Assembly: GCA_023078555.1 (NCBI GenBank)
Contig: CM041196.1
Span: 9,194,985-9,258,984 of the forward strand
Reading direction: 5' to 3'
DNA: 64,000 bases
Source: Ulva prolifera
Taxonomy: Eukaryota; Chlorophyta; Ulvophyceae; Ulvales; Ulvaceae
How positions within the stretch are numbered: the stretch's first letter is position 1; each line of letters begins with the position of its first letter. A program made the translations under genes and the position numbers. Shown piece after piece: positions 54,840-64,000 of this stretch. The notes below the pieces were generated by a model. It saw only the letters and a list, made by a program, of their open reading frames with translations, had not been told where the DNA came from and did not search any database.

Positions 54840-55250
54840 CCGTCGCCTCCCATGCATGAGATGCCGCAGATCCTTGCATGCACTCGTCATTCCCCATCCC
54901 TCGACCCAAGCCACGCAACGGTCGGTGTCAACGCTCGCCTTTCATCACACCTGCTGCCCTCTGCACCGTGGCTGTGCGGCGGCAGCCGGAAAGCAGTGGG
55001 CGCCCCACGCAGCTGGCGCTGCCTGCAAAGCAGTGCACCCATGATGACAAAAGACATGACCGCCGAAAGACACAGCACAGCACACACAGAACGACGCACT
55101 GCCAGCTACTAGTAATGCGGTGCTGCCCCTGCGCCCACAGTCAGTCAACGGACATGTACGTGCACAAGCAGTGTCCGTACGACAGCACCTGTGTCACCTG
55201 GGTGAACCTTCCCCCGTCAACAAGTCGCACGCCGGAAAAGTGTGTACTGT
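54840..55250. repeat. 0.35-kb intergenic repeat, copy 3
   Basis: Best-extended copy. After the shared core it continues GTCAGTCAAC and CACCTGTGTCACCTGGGTGA, which copy 4 matches as GTCAGTCAAC and CTGTGTAGCCTGGGTGA. It lies about 0.8 kb 3' of gene F. Confidence 0.7.
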
Positions 55251-55559
55251 CCATGCATGTTCCCAGGCAGTGCGTAGCGCCCACAGATCGACATGACTTC
55301 AAGTCATCACATGCATGATATGGATGGATGGGTCCGCCGAGCTGAGTCAGTGTTTCAAACGACTGGCTGCGAGTTGACCCCCGAATGCCGCTCAGCTTGG
55401 CACGCATACCGTGTCGCCTGAAGTGGGTAGGGTTGGCGGTGGGCATGCAGGACATGCTTTTGAAATGCAAGTCACGTTACGGCATTATCAGTCAGGGCAC
55501 ACTGCGCAGCAGAAGATGACAGCGCGCACTCCGTATGGTCAGGTTATGTGCGCATGTGT

Positions 55560-55660
55560 CAGCGCAGTCAGCATTGCCACTGTAGAACACTCGGGGCAGG
55601 ACCGGCCCGACTCATTGAGGGTGTCCAGCACACGCTGGCAGTGGAGAGCTGAGGTCCCCA
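55560..55660 (-). pseudogene. E-type C-terminal remnant 3' of gene F
   Basis: The minus strand reads CQRVLDTLNESGRS, aligning with gene E's RQCVVDVLNNAGPS. Only this tail is left; the LRRs before it are lost. Confidence 0.5.
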
Positions 55661-55674
55661 GGCGCATGGACGGT

Positions 55675-55772
55675 CTCCTGGCGGCCGCCCAGCACGCCAC
55701 CCGGCAGGCCGCCCAGCACGCCACGCAGCGCAGCACGCCCAGCACGCCACGCAGCGCAGCACGCGCACCTCG
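55675..55772. repeat. CAGCACGCCACGC minisatellite
   Basis: Imperfect head-to-tail units of CCCAGCACGCCACGCAGCG type, four to five copies. Intergenic. Confidence 0.88.
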
Positions 55773-56062
55773 TCTTGCGCTCCTCAGGCACCGAAAGTCT
55801 CGCGGAGCCCTGCAGACCAGTGTTGGGTCATCGGGCCCGATCACATAGAGCAATTCCAAATATTCACACCTATTTTCGGGGTCACAGCCCTGGAAATGCT
55901 GCAACGCGACCCAACACTGCTGCAGACTGTGGACTCGTGGACACATTGACTCGGACATGCACCGGTAGCAAGCAAACATACTCTGATATCTCCTTGGCAC
56001 AATGGTCTAGACAACTGGTGATGGCACACGGCCCACAGTTCAAGGGTGGCACACACGTTCGC

Positions 56063-59000
56063 TCAGTCGATCTTCACGTGCCTGAGGCCAGCCAGCAGCG
56101 GCGCATCAGCCGCGTCTGAAGTGTCACCGTGGTGCCTGGCGCCACGGGTATCAGGCAGCCGCAGGCGGCTGAGGCGCGGCAGCGCCTTCACGGCAGGCAC
56201 CAGCTCTTGCAGGCCCCCTCCCCATTTGAAGATGCTCCGCAACTTCAGCACCTCGAGGCTCGTCACCAGCCGCAGCACGGCGGCCACCTCGGCGGCAGCC
56301 CTCAAATCGACATGGTTTTCGCTGATGTCGAGCTCCCGCAGCCCCTCCGCACCCGCGGCAGCGGCTCTGACCGCAGCCTGCAGCACGGCAGTGATGCCGA
56401 GGTGGGTCGCGCGGTTGCCGTAGCCGACGTCCAGCTTTATCAGCCGAGAGATAAAGGGAGCTAGGCGCACCAGCCCCTCATCCTGGAGGCGACAGGTACG
56501 CATGCTCAAACACCGCAGTGATTGAAGGTTCGCGAGGAGGCGTAGCACGGCAGCGATCTGCTCGTTATCATACCCTCTGATGGCAAGGTCCAGGTTCAAG
56601 GCGGCCAGGCGACCCAGCAGCGACGGGTTCTCTCGGCCGATCCGCCCTGGCAGTGTATCAATCACATGGCGTCCCATGCCAAAACGGAAGCCAATCGGCA
56701 GCTCGAGGCGTGTCAGCGCGACGAGCTCACTTGCAGCGCACAGCTGTAGCATCATCTCGCCAGCAGCGTCATCTTCTCCACTCGTAGCTGTGCACATCTC
56801 AGCACGCAGGTGCTCGAGCGCCGTCATCTGCTTGATCGCATGAACCAGTGCATCACTGCCCTCCGGGCCCGCCATAGGCCCCTCGACAACCAGCGAGGTG
56901 AGCCTCGTCAGCCCGGACAGCTGAGATATTTCTTGCACGGAGGAGTTCCCCACGGGGCCGTTCAGATCGTCCGCACGCATGGTGCCAAGGTAGAAGCAAT
57001 GCATCAGTGACAGAGCGGTGAGCTGTTCCAGTGCAGCCACAGCGCTGATCAGGCGCGCCACCGGCGCATGCCGGGTGTATTGAGCATCCTCATTGATGCA
57101 GAGCCCACCGTCGATGCTCAGCTTCCGGAGGGCGGGGAGGGACTGCAGCGCCGCGCCGAACTGCAGGGGGCTCAGCCGTAACGGCTCCAATGCAGAGACA
57201 CTCAGCTCCTGGAGCGTACTCGGCTGGGCCAGCGTGGCGCACCACCGGGGGGACTCATACACGTGCACGTATCCGCGTTGCATGCTCCGTATGTCATCGT
57301 TGTCGAGGGACAACACCAGCTGCGCGACGCCAGCTCCTCTCCGGAGTGGCTGCTCGAACGTCGCCGTTGCGGAAGCGTGCACCACCTCGGTCGCTGTTGC
57401 TGGGGTGTGTCGGGTTGAACACAGGTGCTTTGTGGCGCGCCCCTGCTGGACGCCTGGCTCCGGCTGACGATCGCTGTGACGGGTCGGCGAATGCGTCAAC
57501 ACGCTGTCCAGAGAGCTCATTGCAGGGGCCGCTTGCAGGGCGACGTCGCGTGTGTCCCGGACGTCCTCATGGCTGCAGCGTGCCTCGGGCATCAACGCAG
57601 TGAGGAGCTGGGACAGCAAAGAGTTGCAGTCTGGGCCGCATGTGCCAGAAGCGGCACGGTCGCCGATCGGGTGCACCGAAATGTACCTGGAAGGGACCCC
57701 TGCTCGCTTCCTGGCGTGGTGAGCTGCGCAAGCTTGCACGCAGGGCGGCAGGGGTGGTATGCTGACCAAGGTGCCACTTTCATTGCAGCTGCAGGCGTGC
57801 AGGATGCTGGCCTGGAAGGTGGCAGGCAGCAGCCGCAGGAGCCTCAGGAAGGTGAGGCCGTCGGGCAGGCGGCGGGAAGGTCGGTCAGCAGAGAAGGGGC
57901 TGTCTCCGCGGGCACGTTCGCGGTCGATCGTGTCAAAGATGGCGGGCAGACAGTGCGGGGGCACAGCGTGAGCGATCTGCCACTTGTCAGGAGAGGCTGC
58001 TCACCACAGGTAGGAGCAAGCTGTACGCATGGGGTGGATCGTCTATGACCCATGATCAGAGTGTGAGAACTTGCTGAAGTAGGCCAACAAGTTGAGGCGT
58101 CAACAAGGTCAACTAGTTGAGGTCTGAGTTGAGGTCTGAGGTCAACAAGTTGAGGTCTGACAATCATGGCCAGACATCTGTTCACTAATTTGTTGATATG
58201 ACGCAGGCGAGACAGGTAGCACCACGAGAACAGTGTGCAACACATACGCATGAACATCGACACAGCAAACCCAAGCTACCTGTTGGCCAGTGTGTAAAGA
58301 GCTGGGCAGACACTCAGCAAGGGGTGGCAGGACGCACTCGGGAGGCCTCTGCACAATCCGCTTCTGTAGGAGGCCGTCGCAGGTTAGTCTCACGGCCCAG
58401 GATTGCTGGCAGGAGAGCCCGGGAGAGGTCTGCCGCTGTTGCTGAGTCCCGCAGGAAGTCTGCAGCCTGCATGCCACCCGCCTGACCACTCATCTGTACT
58501 TGCAGATATGTCTACAGCTTCTGTGCACATACAAGCAGTATCTGTGTTTCTGGTCCCATGTGACCCGAACAAAGGTCTGCTCAAGCACGTTGATGTAGGC
58601 ATGGTTGACTCTTGTGGTGGATGACGTCTGTGCAGGGGAAAGAAAATGCACATGATTGTGTGTACTGCCTCCCATACCCCACAGCTGAACAAACGCAGAT
58701 GCAGACACTGCAGACTCGAATCCCGGTTTCCAGGATCAGTCTTGTATCTGGACTGCGAGCGCAATCAAAACGAGTGGCCACCTCGGGACGCATCGCGAGC
58801 AGTTGACAGCGTACCCGTGCCTCAACGCGGTGGCACAATTTGCAATATGCCGATCAATTATTATTTGTTGGGTGCTTTTGAAGCAAGTAAACAGACAATC
58901 GCGCGAGGGCGCGCAGGCGGGATCAGCTGCACCTAAACGGCTGTGTCGACCCATGCTTCAACGAACAATGTCGCACTCAGCTGGAATGACTACAGACAAG

Positions 59001-59299
59001 CTCCACACCTTCAGTGCGTCTGTGACCGTGTGGTCGTCTAGAGTCAGCCGTGTGTGTGCCGAGTTGACAACAATCGTCCATCTCTGAGCGCATGCCAGCC
59101 ACGCCTTGACCTCAGACATGGACAGTGGGAGTGGCAGGTCTACATCTGAGCCATCCTGTACGCCTGCGAGGTCTTCAATCAGCTCGCATCGACGGGCACA
59201 CCGGGTTGGGATGGCTAGCGCTTCTGTCGGGGACACGAACGACACAGATCCATCCGCAGATCGACGCAGCCAGAGCGAATGTTGATCGGGTGTATCCAT
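56063..59299 (-). CDS. SKP1/BTB-like plus LRR protein, gene F (intact, about 777 aa)
   Basis: Exon 1 is 59009-59299 (MDTPDQHSLWLRRSADGSVS, VDLPLPLSMSEVKAWLACAQ, DDHTVTDALK; frame open to 59410), exon 2 58338-58466 (AADFLRDSATAADLSRALLP) and exon 3 56063-57976 (IAHAVPPHCLPAIFDTID, LLPATFQASILHACSC, CVQACAAHHARKR). The usual NLS is replaced by GRATKHLCSTRH. LRRs follow to LLAGLRHVKID before the stop. The middle module keeps the LLPxxF and ACxC pattern although the FHP motif is lost. No frame breaks. Same strand, exon lengths (exon 2 is 129 nt in D, E, F and G) and phases as its neighbours. Confidence 0.7.
58083..58160. repeat. GTTGAGGTCTGAG-type short tandem repeat in intron 2 of gene F
   Basis: Four to five imperfect units containing CAACAAGTTGAGG and TTGAGGTCTGAG, inside the proposed intron 57977-58337. 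Confidence 0.85.
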
Positions 59300-60689
59300 C
59301 CTAGACAGGCTGCGAAGTGGGATGGCCCTACGCGATTGCTCCAGCTGGTCAAGCTTGAAATAGCAGCACGATAAATAGCGGAAACACTGCATGCAGTAGC
59401 CAGACTGCAACAGCGTTGCCGGTGGTCACTTTCCACTGTGTACAGAAATCACGTGTGGGTGGGCAGAGTTCAGTGTCGACACCGCTCAGAGCCCTCGTCC
59501 TGCTGAGATACGGAAGGCCGTGCACTGCAGCATCCCCGATGAATCTTTCGCATGCGTGCTGCAGGCACTCTGAACGTCACGCGTCTGCTGGCTTTGAACT
59601 TTGTCATGTGGGTTCAAGCGGGTGCACTACTTGCCGCTCGGGACTATCATCCTGCCGGTCTCAGCTGAACTACTGCCGCGGGCCTGCGGATATGTATCGG
59701 AAGTCTGGGATTGTCATCTCTCGGGAGCAGGGGTTGCGGTATGATGCGGGCCTGGAGGACGCGATCCTGCCGGACTGAGTTGTGAGTGCGGTTGTAGTGT
59801 TCGTGTGTGTGTGAGTGTATGTTGCTGTTGATTCGGATGAGATTCGGTTTCGGTGTTTGTTTTCTCCCGTTCACTCTTTTGTAATATACTGCCGCGGGCC
59901 TGAGTGCATCAGGCGACCTCCGCGCGGGATCTGCAATGCACGCTATGGCATCGGTTTGTCAATGTGCATCGCAGATTCGGCGTGATTCCTTCTGCCCATG
60001 TATCTCAGAGATAGAAACAAATAAAGTCATGCATAAATTACACATTCCTGTGACTGTAGTTGGCCAACGGCTGCAGCGTCACTGCACATTACACACATGG
60101 CCATGGAGTCCTCTAGGCATACCACCGGCAGCGCGGCGGATCCACAAGCAAGCCTGCGTTGTGGTGCGTGTGGAACTGTACCTTTCTAGCAGTATGCGTA
60201 GCTCAGCACAGGCAGCACATTGCAGCATGCACGGGGAATAGCTGAATTCAGTGTCATCTGCAGATGCGCATCACGATCAAATTTGGTGCGGGTAGCAGCC
60301 CGGACCCACCATGGCAGATGGCAGCAGGCGATCTGACTTGCATACATGCATGCACGGCTCCTCGATGCACACCGCGGCTCCAAGGCCCCATTCCTCAGGG
60401 CGGCACGGAGCGCTAGCCCACACAGGCCACATCGCTACCAGAAGCGCGCCATGCGCGTGCATGGCCTGTTGCTGTACTGCGTTAATGAATATATATTCAA
60501 ATGAAGGACACAGCGGCATGTCGGAGACTCGAGATCTGTGCGGCTACATGTGCCACTGGCATGCCAGATGCCATGGCATCGGCCACGATCCCAGGGGTGC
60601 ACCATGGGAGATTTCAAAGCGGTTTGTGCTACACGCAAAGGGTGGCAGACACCAACGGCCCTCCGCGCTCCCCCTCCCCGAGTCTCACA

Positions 60690-61060
60690 CACCTGATCCC
60701 CATGCATGCATGGCATGCTATGTGCACCCATGGGAGCCCTCCTCCGAGTCGTGCACCATCCCTCACCAAGCGCCTCACACTGCGGCCGATCTCTGGGATG
60801 CTTCCTTGCAGCTGCACTCTGAGTGGCCTGGCGGCGGCCGGCCTGCTGGGCACGCCCCTGACGTGCAGCTGTCGGAGCGTGCGCATCAACGCGTGCATGG
60901 TGGCCAGGCCGCCACTGCACACAGCACGGCACGCACGCAGCGGTGCGTGTCGGCTGCAGCGCTGCCCCTGCCCCCGCGGTCAGTCAACATCCACTGGCAG
61001 GGCGCAGGCGGCGCTAGCTGTGTAGCCTGGGTGAAGCCCCCATCGCCACGGAGTCTTCAG
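60690..61060. repeat. 0.35-kb intergenic repeat, copy 4
   Basis: Shares GGCCGGCCTGCTGGGC with copy 2 and GTCAGTCAAC...GCCTGGGTGAA with copy 3. It lies about 0.3 kb 3' of gene G. A 295-codon + strand frame crosses it but is not shared by the other copies. Confidence 0.65.
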
Positions 61061-61074
61061 TGGCCAGCAGCGGA

Positions 61075-61170
61075 GTCGCAAAAGGACCTTCTGAGCAGGG
61101 GTGATCTCCGACACGCCATCCAGCGCCCCAAACCTGCGCCGCAAATCAAACAAGTCAAGCGCGGCATTGC
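61075..61170 (-). pseudogene. Degenerate LRR C-terminal remnant 3' of gene G
   Basis: The minus strand reads ALDLFDLRRRFGALDGVSEI, then TPAQKVLLRLR. This aligns with the family phrase LEALNLRGMFDGPGGLQELV, PALEALPRLGRLR. Short and diverged, but in the same relative place as other C-terminal remnants. Confidence 0.45.
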
Positions 61171-61260
61171 TGACTTACGGGCCCTGGAGCCTGTGTGATC
61201 ATGACTGATTCTGACTAGGGTGTGCACTGATAGCAAGTGAATGCATGTCTCCATGGGAAA

Positions 61261-61313
61261 GTCAGCGCTCAACGCGCACAATAACATCCCAGGTCAGCGC
61301 TCAACGCGCACAA
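61261..61313. repeat. 21-bp direct repeat pair
   Basis: GTCAGCGCTCAACGCGCACA plus A occurs at 61261-61281 and 61293-61313, just 3' of gene G's stop codon. Any role in 3'-end formation is unknown. Confidence 0.9.
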
Positions 61314-61338
61314 TTCAAGTTTGGACACACACCTTTGC

Positions 61339-63625
61339 TCAGTCCATCTGCATGTGCTTGAGGCCGGTCAGCAGCGGCTCAACATCCACAGTCGCAGTGC
61401 CGCCAGGGTGACAGATGCCAGAGGTCTCAGGCAGCCGCAGGCGTCCGAGGCGCGGCAGCGCCTCTAGAGCAGGCACCAACTCCTGTAGGCCCCCCGGCCC
61501 GTCAAACATGCCCCGCAAGTTCAGCGCGTCCAGGGTCGTCAGCTGCCGCAGAAGGGCGGCCACCTCTGCCGCGCGGTCCGGCGCAATAAGGTTGCTGCCG
61601 ATGTCTAGCTCCCGCAGCCCCTCTGCGCCTACGGCAGCGGCGCTGGCCGCAACAAGGAGCACGGCGGTGACGCCGATGTGGGTCGCGCGATTGCCATGGA
61701 CATCCAGCGCTGTGAGGGCTGAGATGGAGGGTGCTATGTGCACCAGCGCGTCGTCCCTGAGGTCGTTGTGACGTAGGCTCAACGACCGCAAGGCTGCCAG
61801 GTTGGCAAGAAGGCCTAGCACGGCTCTGACATGCTGTTTAAGGGAGTGATACTTCTCGTAACTGCCATCGAGAGCGCAGTCTAAACACAAGGCGGTCAAG
61901 CGGGTGAGCACCGGAGGTCTGTCTCTGAGCATCCGGTCGAGCAGTGCACCGCGATAAAAGGCCTCGCCTCCACAAGAGCTGCTCGGCAGCTCGAGGCGGG
62001 TGAGCGCCACAAGCTCAGTAGCAGAGCACAGCTGCAGCAGCATCTGTACAGCAGGCGCATGTACATCACTCTTATGTGTGTCCACGCCCACATGGAGGCG
62101 CTTCAGCGCCGTCATCTGCTTGACAGCATGAACAAGCACGTCGCTGGACTCTGGGCCCATCATGGGCGCCCTGACAGCCAGCGAGGTGAGCCTCGTGAGC
62201 CTAGACAGCTGATGCACTTGGGGGAGGGGCGCCCTGTCAGTCACAATCAGGTGATCGTCGTAGTGCATGGTGCCAAAATAGAAGCAGTTGGTCATGGACA
62301 GCTCCTCGAGCTGCTCCACCGCGGCCACAGCGAAGATCAGGCGCGTCAGCGGCTGACTCCGGGCGAATTCGCATCCGTCATCGCTGCAATACTCACAGTC
62401 GATGCTCAGCTTCCGCAGGGCAGGCAGGGACTGCAGTGCCACCCCAAACTCGGAAGGGCTCAGTCGGGCAGGCTCGAGTGCAGAGACGCACAGCCTCTGC
62501 AGCGTGTGCAGCTGCGCCAGTGCGGTACACCACCGGTGGGACTCGTGTGCACTCCCGCCCCAGTAATGCTGGAAGCCATCGCCTTTCAGGCACAGCTGCA
62601 GCTCAGTGATGCCACAGCCACGCCCGTGCGGCAGCTCGATTGCCGCCCGGGGGGCTGGCAACCACCCCTTGATGGCCGGTGAGTCGCGACTCACACAGAT
62701 GCGCTTTGCTGCGGGCGCTTCCTGAAAGCCCGTTGCGCGCTGATGGTTGCTACGGACAGTCTGCGGCTGTGACTTGACAGAGTCATGAGAGGATTCAGCA
62801 GGCTCAGCCGGCGAAGCGGCGCCGCATGGGTTTCCGTCCTGATCGGGACTGCGGGTTGCTGCCGGCGCCAACAGCGTGAGGAGCCTGGGCAGGATAGAGT
62901 CGCAGTCTGGCCCACACGTGTTTACAGTGATATCTTCTGCAATCAGGTCAAGTGCAGCATCTTTGTCCTCCTCTCTTGCTTCCTCCCTGGCCTTGTGAGC
63001 TGCGCAATTCTCCATGCAAGCCCGCAACGGTGGTATGCTGACGGTGGTGCCATCGTTGCAGATGCAGCATGCTTGTAGGATAGCGGGGTGGAAGCTGGAA
63101 GGGAGCAGCTGCAGCATTCTATCAAAGCTCGCGCTGTCAGGCTGGCGGTGGCGCGGAGGGCTGGATGAGAAGGGGATGTCTTCGCTTGCCCGGTCGACCG
63201 CAGCAAAGACAGAGGCCAGGAGGTGCTGGGGCACAGCATGCGCGATCTGCAAAAGATATGCTATGATGTTTGACATGAGTCAGGCTGATCACCACTGCTG
63301 GAGTCATGCCGGGCATACAAATAGTCAGGGTGCATGCCCATGTATTGCGGCTTTGCACACACACGCGTACTCGGTCCCCAGTCCCTAGACTATATAGGTC
63401 TCATGATGATGCTGTGGTCAGGATGACAGTGATCAGAAACTGTTTGCCTAGACATGGGTAGACACTCCGACGGCTTCACAGAGCAGAAGGCCGCACCCAG
63501 GCTGCCCTTGCACGCTCCAGCTCTGAAGGTGGCCTCCAAGGGAAAATCTGAGGGCCCAGCATCGCTAACAACAGTGACTGGGACACGGCAGCTGCTGTTT
63601 GAGAGTCCTGGAGATAGTCTGCGGC
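61339..63625 (-). CDS. SKP1/BTB-like plus LRR protein, gene G (exon 1 beyond window)
   Basis: Exon 2 is 63497-63625 (AADYLQDSQTAAAVSQSLLL) and exon 3 61339-63246 (IAHAVPQHLLASVFAAVD, LLPSSFHPAILQACC, EAPAAKRICVSR, LRRs, LLTGLKHMQMD). Exon 1, with the first half of the SKP1-like fold, is expected 530-545 bases past 63625, outside the window. Support comes from 63885-63975, which resembles intron 1 of genes F and D (CAGGACTGCAGGCGCGATCA against TGGACTGCGAGCGCAATCAA). The exon 3 frame is intact. Confidence 0.7.
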
Positions 63626-64000
63626 CTGCACGCCACGCCTCCTGCCCGCTCAGCCGTGGTCACAGACGTGTCCGTAAAATCAGTCATGCTCTCTTATTGG
63701 GCTTGTAGGTCGTACGAAGGGCGGCTCAAGGTACACTTTTCTGGAGCTGATGATTGCTCCCCTGCTTGCAGCTCAGCAAGGCGGGCAGAAGGCAGTGGAC
63801 TTTGCAAATAGCATACCACGCACAACGAAAGAGCACACAGAAAAGGATCGTAATGTGACATCTCAACATCAGAGCCATACCAGGACTGCAGGCGCGATCA
63901 ATCAAGCGGACTCTCACGATGCATCGCGATCGCTCAATGCCTCTCCCGAGCTTCTACCCAGCAACATGTATCACAGGACAAGGATGAAAAACTGCATTTT
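63626..64000 (-). other. Part of intron 1 of gene G
   Basis: By homology with genes D and F this is intron sequence. No exon 1 motif (LPLPLS, LACAQ) is present before the window ends. Confidence 0.6.

Larger units (their letters stand above)
53975..56062. other. Spacer between genes E and F
   Basis: Holds a 48-bp dispersed repeat (54692-54742), copy 3 of the 0.35-kb repeat, an E-type C-terminal remnant and a CAGCACGCC-rich minisatellite. No gene recognised. Confidence 0.6.
59411..61338. other. Spacer between genes F and G
   Basis: A + strand 120-codon frame (59416-59778) ends just before a GT-rich stretch but shows no known motif. Further on are copy 4 of the 0.35-kb repeat, an LRR remnant and a 21-bp direct repeat (61261-61281 and 61293-61313). 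No gene is claimed. Confidence 0.55.

Noticed and set aside
60311-61198. 295-codon + strand frame
   Set aside because: Runs through copy 4 of the 0.35-kb repeat and the LRR remnant; other copies do not keep the frame, so it is chance.

Overview
This is nuclear DNA of a eukaryote, most likely a GC-rich unicellular alga. The genes are split by GT-AG introns with GTGCG/GTGTG-type donors and (T)GCAG acceptors, and the sequence has long homopolymers, minisatellites and a strong excess of ATGCAT/GCATGC palindromes. The intron style fits a green alga, but a haptophyte or another GC-rich alga cannot be excluded. No bacterial operon, rRNA, tRNA or CRISPR feature was seen.

Layout. (1) 1-16.8 kb, + strand: the 3' part of one giant gene, read as nine phase-consistent exons, for a VPS13-family bridge-like lipid-transfer protein (about 3,950 residues in the window, N terminus upstream). 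Its fourth intron (7222-9983) holds a 786-bp tandem repeat in three copies, rich in GC hairpins. (2) 19.8-30.6 kb, + strand: two tandemly duplicated three-exon genes for PIF1-like superfamily 1 helicases. Each has a 26-codon basic first exon and an acidic second exon carrying sumoylation-type motifs; helicase motif III is altered in both. (3) 31 kb: a short reverse-transcriptase relic. (4) 32.4-64 kb, - strand: a tandem array of one gene family with five intact-looking members (the last loses its first exon at the window edge), one frameshifted member, one scrambled pseudogene and several C-terminal fragments.

The array genes share a three-exon plan. Exons 1 and 2 together encode a SKP1/BTB-POZ-like fold. 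Exon 3 encodes an unrecognised Cys-containing module, a linker with a PAAKR-type nuclear localisation signal, and a long RNI-type leucine-rich repeat domain. A SKP1-like cullin adaptor joined directly to an LRR receptor would be a one-polypeptide version of the SKP1/F-box-LRR pair. I regard this family as the main candidate for an undescribed system. The domain reading comes from my own reading of sequence patterns, not from a search.

Spaces between array genes carry remnants of duplication: C-terminal LRR fragments, a degenerate 0.35-kb repeat 3' of several members, tandem repeats and a 34-bp perfect palindrome. This suggests active birth-and-death evolution by unequal exchange.
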